Assembly: GCA_018902385.1 (NCBI GenBank)
Contig: JABSSW010000006.1
Span: 186,001 to 250,000 of the forward strand
Origin: Physcia stellaris
Lineage: Eukaryota; Ascomycota; Lecanoromycetes; Caliciales; Physciaceae
Reading direction: 5' to 3'
DNA length: 64,000 nt
The translations under genes were made by a program, and so were the position numbers. Under the pieces are notes generated by a model, which had not been told where the DNA came from, ran no database searches, and saw nothing but the letters and a program-made list of their open reading frames with translations. Positions 36,289 to 48,900 of this stretch are shown here, piece after piece (the stretch's first letter is position 1; each line of letters begins with the position of its first letter).

Positions 36289-38282
36289 GGTTTCTGGATC
36301 TTCCGGCGCTTTCTCGACCTCTGGCTTCGCTTCGCGCGTATACGAGGTATCCGTGGCACAAGGCTCTTTTTTGGACTCTCACACACTTGATCTTCGGGAG
36401 AAGTATCCATATTCGAAAACAAATGGATCATGTACCATGAAAATATATGGCGAGCTTTTGTACGCTTTCCAACTGACTACAGATTACACATTGTTCTAGA
36501 GCAATATATCAACAGCTTCTTGATGCCTGATTTCAAAGAGCCTCGGAAAACTCTGTCACGAATAATGATGAGTAGATACAAACGAACCGAAGTGGATCTA
36601 CCCACATCAACCCGTCGCCTCGGGCGCGTATGGGCCGCTAATCGTCCAGTCTGGTCAAATACGTCGTGAAGGGCTGTATTTTGAATCAAAGTCCCTCAAA
36701 TTGACGAGGCTGCGCAGAAAGAAACGGTGTGGGGAACAACGGGCAATGCACGGTGCCGGAGCAAGGCTGTCAGTGTCACGAAGTATGAAAACTTCAAAGA
36801 TGACTGCATGTTTATGTGCTTGGCGTACTAGCCTTGGGGATGCATCGGCCGTACAGTTCATGTGCTGGCATTCTATGCAACTACCCCTTTTCGATTGCTG
36901 ACCGCATCGATCGGCTCCGCAGTCATGAAGACGAAGAGGAAATATTTGGCGCCAAGGACGTGAGTACACGTTGTTCGCTGCCTCGAACATCTTTAAAGCT
37001 TTGGAGGGACTCACTCTTCTGATGTTGGGGAGCTGCTGACAAGTTCTAGGTTCAGTCTGCGAGAGGTTTATGACTTGTGATCTTTTTTAACAGCCTCGCG
37101 AGTCGCGAAATCATTATTTTCATGTCGATAATGCTCACCCGAGAATATTTGGCCCACAGTAGTCTTGGGCTTCCTTGATCATCGTTCTTGACTCCTGAAT
37201 TTGCCATATATCAATCAATTTCGCAGGAAAATGCTGTGAAATTTTGAGATGATGGGTCCCCGAGCATGGAAAGCTCCTCCTCCGAGGTAGGTGAGCCGGC
37301 CTGGTCGGTCCGGTGTACCTCGGTACTAGCGCTGTCATATCTTAGGGTCAGAACGCTAAGCTTTAGGGCTGGCGACCGTTTCCGTGCCCGTCTTCTCCGC
37401 ATTGACCAACGTGCCACCGTCGCGCCTCAACATCGACATCGTCACTGCTCATTCAATTAATGAGATAGCACTCATTTGTCACGTCTCATGGTTGTATATT
37501 CATCGATCTCCAGTCTAGAGATTCACGTTGGCTTTCATTGATCTGCCGCTGCGATCAACGAGGAGCATTTCCACTTGGGGAGCAGCCTTATTTGGAACAA
37601 TTACATATCAGACGGGAGAGCGAATAGACCGGGCAAGCCTGCGGAACTACATACGGATATGCTTTTGACTTAACAATCGAGGCACTCCCGCTTGATGTAC
37701 CATTTGAAAGAGTTTATAGGGTTGTTTCAGGGTTGATCCATATCGGTGGCCGAGTGGTGTTGCCGCTAGCAGTCGTTCACCGAAGATTACATTCCATGCC
37801 TTGAAGTCGTACGATAGCCTGTGGAGCCATCGACTACTGCAACTGTACATAGCTAGGATCGAACAGACGTGTTTGGCAAGGCTTGCGATCATTGTCCTGG
37901 AAGGTTTGCGATTGGGTGATAATGCACGCTATGGTGAGCAGGACGGAGAGACATGGCTCTGGACTGCTCCTTCCGGTCTTGGATCTTCCATCACTTCGCT
38001 CAATATGGCTTGCCTTCTGCTGGAAAAAGGAAGGCAGTGCCTGATTTCCGTGGATGCGAAAGCCGGAAACCGTGGCTGCCTTTGCTGGTACCCAGAAGTG
38101 TACTGTATTAGCGTCATAGTCGGCAATCGCGTTGGACGAGGATCTACCATGGTACAACCTGGAATATAAGATACTCCCACTTGAGCGTCTTCTCGAAAGC
38201 TCTGTTCACTCCCAGATCTCTCGCGTCGCTCAAGTCCCCTCCTCCAAGCCACAGTCCTTCTTACCAGCACCCATCACCAACC
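36289..38282. other. Long intergenic region, nothing recognised
   Basis: Several small frames (up to 122 codons) on both strands without recognisable features. A TATAAG at 38165-38170 lies about 115 bp upstream of the next gene's ATG and may be its core promoter. Confidence 0.4.
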
Positions 38283-38804
38283 ATGCTCTCCAAGATGCTC
38301 CTCCCCACGCTTCTGCTCGCCCTCCTCCCTTCCACCACCCTCGCGTACGGGCGTCACTGGAACAAAGACTCCATCAAGGACTACTACACCCTCGGCTGCC
38401 CCACAACCACCAAGCCGCACGCCTCGCAACAAGAACAGCTCAGCGTCCTCACAACCTTCGCCAACGAGGTCTTCGTCCAGCACGACGTCACAACAGGCTA
38501 CAACACCTACGCCGCCAAGAACTTCATCAACCACGCGCCCGAGATCACCGGCAATGGCACCGCCCTCGCCATCGCTATCCAGGGACCCATGCTCGCGGGC
38601 GGCAAAGTAGAGCTGCAGCGCATCTTCGCGGGCAAGGATGCGAATGGTACTAGTTGGGGGACTATCCATTTCAAGGGCATTAATCCTAAGTTGGGCGTTG
38701 GGGTTATTGCGGGCATTTGGAGGTTGGTGGGGACGTGTTTGGTTGAGTATTGGGATGTTGCTGCAGGTGTGCAGAACTCGACGAATCCGATTGCGTACTT
38801 CTAG
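38283..38804 (+). CDS. Secreted SnoaL-like (NTF2-fold) protein
   Basis: Single exon, 173 aa. The ATG at 38283 was chosen over the upstream ATG at 38181 because it directly precedes a signal peptide (MLSKMLLPTLLLALLPSTTLAY). The mature part has the SnoaL/polyketide-cyclase-like layout: an N-terminal helix with FANEVFVQHDVTTGYNTYAA, then NFINHAPEITGNG, and beta strands ending in WRLVGTCLVEYWDVAAGVQ. Two N-glycosylation sequons are present. It is high GC at codon third positions. Members of this fold include small cyclases and isomerases, but secreted fungal versions are uncharacterised. No biosynthetic neighbour. Confidence 0.8.
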   Translation: MLSKMLLPTLLLALLPSTTLAYGRHWNKDSIKDYYTLGCPTTTKPHASQQEQLSVLTTFANEVFVQHDVTTGYNTYAAKNFINHAPEITGNGTALAIAIQGPMLAGGKVELQRIFAGKDANGTSWGTIHFKGINPKLGVGVIAGIWRLVGTCLVEYWDVAAGVQNSTNPIAYF

Positions 38805-40474
38805 GGAGGCGTGGTGGAGGGTGATACGTTGAGGGGCTGGAGGGAGAGATAATGAGAAAGAGAGATTGGGAGCATGACGGTTGATGGAGTTGGCGTTGAG
38901 GTGAAAAGCTTTATTGCTATCGATGGCTTGCTCTGAACTGGATTACACCATTATTCATAGAGAGCTTTCTATGACATTGTGCTTGAGCAATTCATCAATG
39001 TTCATATATTGTCATCATCATTCCTTAAAGCCTAAAAGCAGATTGTTCCCTGCATGAGCCTGTGTCGTCAAGCCATGATCCCAACATCCAGCCTTCGGTA
39101 GGCGATGGAAGCAACCTCCATCCTCCAAACTTCACAAGAACTCTCTCATCAAAGCCTAAGAGACTGCCTACCCAAGCCCTATCAGCAGTCCGAATCCCAT
39201 GATAGGGTCGTCGCATGACGATGAGTCGCTATCTTTGTGTTCCACTGGCTACACGGCAGTCCATCCTACAGTCTGCAACGTTACGGTCGGGAAAGACAGT
39301 CATTGCGAATCGCTGTCGCACAACTTTCAGCAACGAAACCGGGTCAAAGCACAACGATAGAGAAGATGGACTGTGGGAAATGTTTAAGGCCCCACACTAA
39401 ACCATCTTCAGCCGCGTCGAACGGACTGCATCTAACACTAAGAGGGCTAGAATCCGTTGCGTCAACGCTGATGCCGGCAAACTGCAGCTCAAGCATAGAA
39501 CGCGCTCTTCGATGCATACAAATAGCCCTTTAGGACAGAGCTTGCTTAGTCGAGGAAAGAGATCTCACATTTTGGACAAGAAATCCTGGCCCGCGCAATA
39601 TCCTCCGCTGTGGAGGACTCCTTGGAGCTGAGGTCTCGGCAAGGATGGCAGCTTCTGGCAGCTTGAGTTCTGGAGGTGCCAAATACCATGGCTTCAAGCT
39701 GAGAGTATTAAAACTGTAAATGAAGGCAGAGTCCCTATCCGGGTAGATGTGTTTTTGTGCACGATTTAATAGGTAACGGGACAGGGAGATGGGAGAAAGA
39801 GGGTGCAGGGTGGGCAAGAGATCCGTGGCTAAAGGTTAGGTCTGTAGTTAGAGTTGTTGGCTGGAAGTACGATGCCGATATCGGACGATTCTTTAATCAG
39901 AAGGAGCGAATAGCTATGTTGAGGCGGAAAAAAGATTTCCTGCCGTATTTCTCTGGCTCGAAGAAGAGCAGAGGATCGGATCGAGGTCTCATCGATCTAA
40001 CATCGTCGGGGGGCATAGTCTAGGCGGGCAAGTCATGAAGCAACTGCTCGTTATAGCAGGTAAACATGACTATACGACGAGCGAGGACGATGAGTACGCG
40101 AATTTCTACGGAACGCGGTGAGCGTTACTTTCCTGGGTACATCGCATAGGAGAAGCGATTAGGCCAGGCGGGATGGAATCACTACAACTCTCGCGAAAGG
40201 TCTTGAAGATTGGGTACAACTATATATGTCGCTGGCGCTCTAAACCGCGGCTGAAGTAATCTAGAGACTGAAGTCGTCGTTTGCTGGCCTTTAACGTTTG
40301 CTGTCGAACTGTCAGAGGGGATATATCCGATCAACAGCAAGGATATTGGATGAAGAGTCTGCTATCTTGGATATGTCTAAAGAGTCCGAGATTTACTACC
40401 TGCCAATAATTATGGAACGTCAAGAATTGGGAGCATTAGTACTATCGGGCTTAATAGACTAGTCGCTGAGGGCT
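38805..40474. other. Intergenic, nothing firm
   Basis: Overlapping opposite-strand frames at 39530-39817 (minus) and 39757-40023 (plus), neither recognisable. Confidence 0.35.
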
Positions 40475-41760
40475 GTGGCCATGCGAGACCCAGTAAGACA
40501 CCATGTCATGCCTTGTTTACCATTATTCGGAGGTCCTGCTATGGCCCCGGCACGCCATTATCCTAATGCTTCTTTTGAGTATGGTAGATACCCTCCAGAT
40601 CGAGGCACTCCTCCGGACGGGTACTTTCCCGTGGCTGGTGACCATCCTCCCGCTTGGGGTCGTGTAGGATTCTCATCGTATGGTAGTCCCGAGGTCGATG
40701 ATCGGGACATTCTTGTCATGTTGGATAGAGTAAGCATTTTTGAATCTGTTTCAGATGCTGAAAAGGCTCTTGGAACCTCGCCTCAATGTTTGGGTGCACC
40801 TACACTAGTCTCGAGTCCTGCATAAGCCGAGGAGCCAGCTCATGAGGATGTATCTGATGCAAGCAGCCACTGGAAGAGAAGCGGCCCCAAAAGATGAGAC
40901 CGCTGAAGAGGAAGCCGTAGAGCAGTATGCAGAACCATCCGTACCATGCCCGATTACCCCTGAGATATATGTAGATCTCGTCCAGGAAGTCCGTAGATAA
41001 TGATAAGATAAGTAGGAGATAACAATTTCCAAGGGCGGTACCTACAGAAAGCCGGTTGGAGAGTCTCTTCCGGAAAATACAAGGCTCAGATCGAAGACGA
41101 ACATGCTTTATCAGATGATGTAACATCAAAATCTGCATCAAGGCAGTATGCTCTGCCACTGAATGCAATTCCCTTAACTAAAGCCCTCGAACCTTCCATC
41201 ATCGCGTCATCCGTGAAGCGGGGAACTATGGTATAAATCAAACATGAATTAACAAACAGATCAAGTATCTAGATGGCCATCCCTTAGCCAAAATTCCGAG
41301 GCCCAAAGATGAGAATACAGAGGAGGCCTCCACAACAGAAGCGAAGCCGCTGTTCCTTATCGTTGATTCGCGGGGTGTATACAATGTTGGTGATCTGGGG
41401 TTCACTATACGCAAGTTTTACCTTGCATTTCTACTGTCTTAGAAGGATACGACAACATCATCAGTAGCATAGTGCGATATGGAATGGATAGCAACAATAA
41501 TTTCAAGCTACCACCGATACGGCTTATACAAATGGTATTTACAATATTCATGGCAGGGACTATGATGTGGCGTTAATACTTCTAACGGAGCCATACATAC
41601 TATTTTTGTACAAGACTGTCCACGAGGTGGCAGATCAACAAAAAGAGATCCTAGAAGATACGGAATCATTGCCGAAAGAGGTGACACAGACGGAATATAG
41701 CTAGTCGATCAAAAGGCAAGTTCAGAGCTCGAAGATGTGGCTATCTAGTGCCAGGTAGGG
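40475..41760 (+). pseudogene. Decayed coding fragments, unknown family
   Basis: A 116-codon frame from 40475 (Pro/Tyr-rich, ending VDDRDILVMLDRVSIFE..) is followed in other frames by fragments with protein-like, acidic composition: a stretch with KDETAEEEAVEQYAEPSVP at about 40885-41000, KPLFLIVDSRGVYNVGDLGF at about 41345-41410, and KEILEDTESLPKEVTQTE at about 41640-41700. Stops and frame changes separate them and I could not find splice sites joining them. This looks like the remains of a gene with charged repeats. It is tentative; a gene with many introns is the alternative. Confidence 0.25.
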
Positions 41761-42226
41761 GGATTAAATTTAAATTAAAAGACCAGAAGAGCTGGAATCG
41801 AAATTCATGACTGAATAACTGAAAGAGGAGAATAGGGAGTTGTTTGTAATGTTCTCTGTGAATCTCTTGTTCGATTCTGACAATAAAATCGAGATCACTT
41901 TCCATACGATCCATTTGCTAAGGCGAAGTAAGGCGACAAGGTATCGTGGTGATGGAGTGAACTACTGAGAACAAATGAAGCCAGGACAGCTTGTCAAAGC
42001 CCTCCGAGTCCAGTCACAGGCTCTTGCCCACCTGTTTGTGGTGAACCCTTTCTTTATTGTCATAACTACCATCTGGAACCCTTGACGGCGGCTCGATATC
42101 TACGGCTACGTGAATAAGTCACAGGAAGCAAAGGGTTGACGTCAAAAAGTTTGGATGTATAGATGTATTGGTGAATAGCAGCACAGTGCCTTGAAGGAGT
42201 AAATGAGGTCCACCCGTCCATTTCAT
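41761..42226. other. Intergenic, AT-rich, nothing recognised
   Basis: No coding frames of note. AT-rich around 41765-41890. Confidence 0.4.
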
Positions 42227-42311
42227 ATGCACGGGCGTGGCCCTCATGGCTTGGCAGCACTCTATATATATAAGCCGGCACTGCCAAGCCACGAGGACCA
42301 CGCTCGTGCAT
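42227..42311. repeat. Foldback (palindromic) element, copy 1
   Basis: 85 bp starting ATGCACGGGCGTGG and ending with its near-complement CCACGCTCGTGCAT. The arms pair almost fully (for example GGCTTGGCA with TGCCAAGCC) around a central TATATATATA. A second copy in the opposite orientation lies at 62338-62424. The arms are too short for a transposase; this may be a MITE-like element or the DNA of an RNA hairpin. Confidence 0.8.
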
Positions 42312-43991
42312 GGGATAGACATCGTAATCTAGTGATCGTGGTTTCCATGGTGTGTATCCGCCACTGGAATCATCATTCCTCTAGTATCTCCTTGGTTTTC
42401 ATTTCTCTGGATTCGCTCGCTCTTCTTTCCCCTATGTCACGCTCTGGATTAAATTCATCATAGCTTCCTTAACAATCTTGAAACTTGCTGTTTCATATGA
42501 CTGACAACCACAGGCCGAAAACTATTCCCTAGAAGAGTCATTAGCGTCGGTAGAGTCTTATCGGGCTGTAACAAACCACACGCGAGGAGTCACTGTCAGG
42601 ATAGATAGATTAACTAGGTATGGCTTCACACCTTCCACGCATCGAAACTTCTTCACCGAGTTTCAAGCGGCCATGGTCACCGGAATGAACCATCGAGAAT
42701 GACAACCCAATTACCACTCTAATCTACTATACTGAACGTAATTTCATTGTACCATCACAATACTCAATGATGCGTCAAGCTCCCCTAGCCCCTGAGTGCG
42801 AGAGAAAGGTATAAATACTGCCCGTTCTCCCTCTCTGAGTTTCTCTCACGCACATCTCCTTCTCCAATCACGAGACACGAATTTCTTTGTCGAGTCCGCT
42901 CAGCTTCTCAAATACGCGCTTCCAAGCTCTCTGGTAGAGCCCAAACCTGTAAAGCCATCCTCCGCAGTTAATCGCTCACCCCGCATGCCTCTATCGCAAC
43001 AAAATACTCTCGCGCAAAGTCTCTCTGGCCTCTCTTGCCAAATACCACCTCACTCTAAACCCCAAATCCAAATACCAATCCTCGGTGAGGCCCATACTCT
43101 AAAAATGGATCCTTGGATTTGTCATACGGTGCGTTTGATCGCCGTTCCCCATACTCTTCGCTCCCCTTTATCAGCCCCACTTTCCCAATGCTGCCATGAA
43201 GTGGACCGTGACACTTCTCACTGATGGTTTATGATGCAGTGCGACCGCCAATGGACGGTGTCGACTTGTCCAGAGTGTAAGCATGTTAAGTGTAGGGATT
43301 GTGTTGAATTGTGAGAGGAGGTGTAAGGGGAGAGGGGGGGAGGGAAATTGGGGAGAGGATGGGGGAGCGGGATTGACGTTGGGCTGGTGGGTGGTTGGTT
43401 TGGGGTGATGGATTTTGTGGATTGATATTCAGTGTTGCATGCGTGTTTGTTTGGCATTTGGGTTCTTTGGCATAGAGATGGCGTGCTTGCTTGCTTTTGC
43501 TTCCACTTGTTCTTCATATTAGATTGATTGTCTTAGTTTGATGATTTGACGACCCAACAATTTGGCGATTTGACGCCATGAATTAAATCTGACTGCATGG
43601 TGCCAGATCCTTGGACAGTGCCTCGACCGTCTCTCTTTGAAATGAAGACAGATCTGACGCATTCGCGTAGAAATTCAGGATTCGAATTCCTTTCCTCGCG
43701 CTTTAGAGAGAATTTGCCACGTGAATAGGTTTGAGGCAGTTTGCTCGTGCGTCACATTACCCGCGCTATGTCCTCGAACGAGAAAATCTTCTGTAGACAC
43801 CGGAGGCAGTTGATAGCCATCTATTCGATAGACAAGTCAAACCATCCATCGAAGACGAGCAAAACAGCTTGCGCTTCTAGATTAGACTTTCAAAAAATCA
43901 CTAAGAGCCTTCCATGATCGCTTTGAAAGCACATCTAACAAAGACTACTAGATCTTTCTATGAGGTGAAATCTAGAGATGGCGAAAATATG
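42312..43991. other. Intergenic, pyrimidine-rich tracts
   Basis: Contains a C/T-rich stretch (about 42825-43080) and a G-rich stretch (about 43315-43400), both giving spurious frames. No gene recognised. Confidence 0.4.
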
Positions 43992-45067
43992 CTACACAAT
44001 AAGTGTGGTGTATTCAGCCAGCAAGTCGTTGACGATCTTTCGGGCCACTTCTGGCGTTACCATTTCGCTTTCCTCGTCATCTGAGGTCTCTTCGCTCTGG
44101 AGTGAGCCAATAGCTGCTTTGGGGCTGGATGAGCTTAACGAAACACGCTGGGATTTCCTTGGGATATATGGAAAGGCAGCTGCGCTAGCATATACTTCGA
44201 CACGTGCTTCGGCTGCTGCTTCTTCGGCTGCTTTGGCGATGACAACTTTAGCCTCCTCATTTGCCTTCGCAGCAGCAGCCTCTGCCTCTTCCTTCGCTTT
44301 TGCTAATGCTTCTTGGGCCTTTTTCTCAGCTAACTGATGGAAGTCAGTAATTTCAACACCATGAGAAAGACCTTGACAGCTTACCCTCTTCAGTAGCGGC
44401 AGCTGCTGCGGCATTGGACGCAGCAGCGATGTGATCTGCGATCTTATTCTCCCCTACAGCTGCTGCGCCAGCTTCGATACATGCTCTGTCCGCCTTCTCG
44501 TCTTTGAGGATGGCCTCAAACTTTTCTGTCTTAGACCAGTCGATGGAGGATCCCAGGTCTTTATACTCCATAGAATTATTCGAGCGTACCTTGGTCTGAT
44601 CTTGACCAGAATCCAAGACTTTAGATCTCAGGTCTGCGTCCTACACAATCCGCATGTAGAGAATGAAAAATCTCCATGGCATCGAGGTGTTTGGCTCTTT
44701 GGAGGGCTTCATTCTTCGCCTGCGATATATTGGCACATAGTTGGTCCACGGCTTCACGCTCCTTCATGAGAAGAGCTTCGTAAGTTGATTGACAATATTC
44801 TTGTCATTCCATCGACAACTTTTCCGTCGTCGCAGTTTGCTTTTCGTCTCTGAAATCAATGACTTCTTAGCGCCATATCGAATATCATAGCCGCAGTGGG
44901 TGGGATGAATCTGTGGTTGCAAAATCCATACCTCAACATGATCCTCAAGACGTCCAACGGTTTTCTCAGGACTCGCTGACTCCGTTCCAGGGTCTGCTTT
45001 GCCAGCTTCTCGGACCTCTGGTGAGAATCCTTCTGATGAAACTTCTTCCGGTGAGCTATCCTCCGGC
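43992..45067 (-). CDS. Ala/Glu-rich coiled-coil protein, model partial
   Basis: The C-terminal part is clear. An exon ending near 44390 (..AAAATEE) joins through a short GT-AG intron to an exon with EKKAQEALAKAKEEAEAAAAKANEE.., a strong coiled coil, and ends EVARKIVNDLLAEYTTLIV before the stop at 43992. Upstream, further helical exons are visible (MKEREAVDQLCANISQAKNEAL at about 44700-44770 and an acidic Ser/Pro segment at about 44960-45060), but their exact joins and the true ATG could not be fixed. It is predicted to be soluble and helical with no signal peptide. The function is unknown. Confidence 0.5.
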
Positions 45068-45928
45068 AATGGTCAAATTTACATCGTGACTCTCCACTTT
45101 AGTTCGACTAGCGATTTCCATAACTGAGGAAGGATAATATTATCTGCAAGATCTCTTTAAAGCCTCTGCCAATTCTTGGAAGATAGTATGACAGGCTTCA
45201 GCTGAAACTTGAGCAAGTCGAAGCCTTTAATTGCTGAATCAATTCATTTTCTTGTTCTCGTCGTTCTTGGTCACGAGTTCACCAAGCTGTTGGAGAACAT
45301 TGACAGTAATTGAGACATCATTTCCTATTGAGGTGATACGATTCCACGCTGTCGCAACTTAGCTTGACAAGGAAACAAGTTTTATCGAGATTCAAACACC
45401 AGCCGTAGCGATAGCCAGCACCGAGGCAGCGACACTAATGCCGTCCATGAGGAAGAAATGTCCTGTACGAAATTAGAGAATCATGATGGAGGGAGAAAAG
45501 ATAAAGTAAGAGGGCAAAGACCGGCCGTATAAGAGGATAAGAAACGCTGAATCGCATATGCGGGTCAGCTTAGCTAGCTGCACGGCTTACTAAGATTACG
45601 ATGATACTCTCTTATGCATGCACGTATCCCGGTGCACAACGTGATTAGTCATATCCAAACTGTACCTCAGGTAGAACCACAGCCTTGTGATTGCTTGCTT
45701 CCATGAGACCACCCAGAAGCATGGAAATATTTCTCTGTGGCGTGAACTAGCAGTGTGCCTCGTTGAGTACATTACTCGCGGCACTTGGCCGTGTGTTATA
45801 ACCACAACAGCCTAGAAGGCTAGCTCACGTGATCACGCATCGTCTAAGGATGGACACCCCTGGATCCATCAGTCGCCACGGTTTTGATTCCCTTCGTTTT
45901 CTTCCTAATCGACGTCGAGAGGTGATTC
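45068..45928. other. Intergenic, nothing recognised
   Basis: May include 5' exons of the coiled-coil gene; none could be confirmed. Confidence 0.35.
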
Positions 45929-48900
45929 TCAAGTCAGCTCAAACACAGCCTGTATGCTCCCAATGGCCAACCCGAGAAAAGCTACCATATAAGCCGCAAC
46001 GCCAGATGCACCTTGAAGATCATGTTCAAGCACCGACCAGCACACGAGAAAAACCAGGCTACCTGCAAGTAACACGGCAAAAGCGACAAGAGTGATGGCA
46101 CTGACGTGCCAGCCTTCAATGAAGTAGATACCCCAGCCCAGACCAGTCCCACATGAGGGGGTACCAGGAGCCGTTCCTTGAGCTTCTTAGGTATTCGGTC
46201 AAGCACGAAGCCATCCTCCTCTGCGTGTGTTGGGTGATTAATTAGGTGTAACATATGGTTTTCTCCCACAGGTGGAATAATGTCTGCGGGTACAGGATTG
46301 TATCGGTATTCGTCCTTTTTTTCTTCGGGTGGCAGGTCGTCCAGTTTGCGGATGTCTACCAGCTCGGACTTGTACATTTCAAGCTGAACGAATTTAATAC
46401 TCCGTATTGTTCTCATCGAGAATATTCTTCTCATACGGCCTCGCATTTGTTGATAATTTCTTCGAAGCAGGAGAAAGAACCCCTGGTCTGATGTTATGTC
46501 GGATATCTGTGGCTGAAGCAATCTCGTCGCGAATTGATGCTGAGGAATGCACAACAGAAGGAACAGCAACTCGTTGTTGCAAATCGAAGAACTTTGTGGC
46601 TGGTTGCCTCCAGTTTCGAGCTGATATTGAGGCAGGGTAGGTCCATTCCTTCTCTTTCCCAGCAAGATAAAGGCAGTAGTTATGAGGGTTGTCAGTCCAC
46701 CAGTAATTGAGGACATTGCAGTGGATCTTTTGTTTTGTGCATTCGTATCTACCGCATCGGTAGCTTCCTGTAAGCCCTGGTCGGGATTCGCAGGATAAGG
46801 GTAGTCCTTCGAATGACAGGAACGTTCTTGTAGCAGGTTTTCATAATATGCTGCTGCTGCAGGCCGCACCTCCGTGAACTCATCGACGAAGCGGTATCCA
46901 CAGCGACACTGCCCGCGAACACGTTCTTTTCCTGAAGACTGCGGCTGCATATTTCGGACCTGCAATAGATGTTCACATCTCAACTTTAGACTCCTTCCAG
47001 CCAACATGAGATCAGGAAAAGGCCACTGTAGGTCTCTCACAGGGAATCCATGTCGGTCCAAGGCGCGTCCTCCGGATATGAGGACAAACGTCTGCGGGAA
47101 GAAGAGACGCATGAAGCACCATCCGAGAAGACACCAAAGAGCATTCCACGGACTGCCGAGTCTTGTGATTTTGTTTTGGCGCTCGAAACTTGTGTTTCCA
47201 ACACTGCCGATATTTGGTACAAATTTAATTTGACCCAGCACGACTGCGTCGTAGCCAAAAACCAGGTTAGGCAGTATTGTCCAGCCACAAAGCACGAATG
47301 CATCAATAGAAGATTCTTTTATACTCAAGAGAATAGCCTTGAGGAGCTCATTGAGGCTCAAATTGATCGGAAGTTGGTCTTTTCCCCATCTTGTATACTG
47401 GCCTTTCATGTACTGGCAACAAACACATGCAACTCGTGGAACGCAGATCGACCCGTAAAAATACGCTATAAAGCTCAAAACTTTTGCATCAGGATTGAAT
47501 TTGACGATGACTGCTGACATGAACACGAAAGATACTAAGGTGTGCAAAAGCAGAACATAACCACTGACTTCGCTTGATCCGCCATTTCGAGATTTTAGGA
47601 TCCTCTCTTTGGCTTTATGAGAATTTTCAATCTCGACATTGGGTGAGCCGTGGCGTAGAAGGCATGTCTTCATACGGTTGTTAGCCTCATCACGCCATGT
47701 ATCCCGTCGTAGGGGATGCTCTGCCCGATGCTCAAGCTCACGCTGCGCTTCATGTGCTTTTCGAGGGTCTCTTTCCGTTTGTTCTCGTCGTTGCCGTCCA
47801 AAGTGTCCACGCCGCTCTATTTCAATTTTTTGCCTTTTCAACTTCTCTTCTCGCTCAAGCTGACGCCGCGCTTGACGTGATTTTCGAGCCTGTTCTCGTT
47901 CTTGGGCTCTCTGCTCTATCTGCTCTAGAACATATCTATCATACGAAATCGAAACAAATGAAAATCTATCATACCGCATCGGCGACTCTCCTGAGGATAA
48001 AGTTGGTTGATTGCTTTCTTCTTTCGAGATGGAATCAGTGGAAACCGATTCTGATACATTGACGCCTTTGTGCCTGGTCTCCTTGCTCTTTGACACATAC
48101 TTTTCAATCTCCTTCTGAGTCAGTACCCTGGGTATAATGACATGGTCCACTTTCTCTTCATACTGCTCGTGGCCCATCGTCAGCGTCTCCGGGTCCACAA
48201 GCTTCTTATCAATCTTCGTCCAGAGAGAACCATGCATAAGATTTGCCTGGCTTGCGTCCTTGGGTCCCTCGACACTGGCAGGCAATTCATGGTCCGGCAA
48301 AGAGTGAGTTACAAGGTCTGAATTTCCTGGGATTATGTACGCCACGCCAGATTGTAGGATAAGTCTCCCGTCTTCGATTCCAGCTTCTGTTTTGCTGTTT
48401 AAGGACTTTTCTTGGTTGGTATTAGTCCCTCGTGCCTTTACTATCTCCTTCTCAGTCAGTTTTTGTAATTCCGTTTTTACAGTCCTTTTAGAGTTGCGTT
48501 GTCGGGACTTTCGGGCTGCGACGGTATTTCGTGCTCGTTTTGCAAGTACCGTGTTGCTCTCAATGGTATTTGAGGGCTCCGCCGGCTCAGTTAAGTCGAG
48601 AGATGGTGGTAGTTCTAGCGGTCCCCTGGCTTGAGAGACAGTATCGCCAAAAAGCGGTTCGACCAATGAGGGGAACTCAGAATCATCCTGTGAGTCGAAT
48701 AATGGTTCCCAACCACTCTCAGTATCATGAGTACCATTAAAAGTTTCCGTCGAAGGGACGCAATATAGCTTGAGCCTCACGCATGCAGCACAGGGCCATT
48801 CATTGGTAGTAGCGGCATCGCACTTGATTTTCCTTCTTCGACAATGTTCACATGCTCTCATTGCTACCACGGTCAGTACAGGCTGGAACGACTGTTCAAA

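Noticed and set aside
40800-41168. 122-codon minus-strand frame with a hydrophobic segment
   Set aside because: The opposite strand has more protein-like acidic coding sequence at the same place; the hydrophobic run is its complement.
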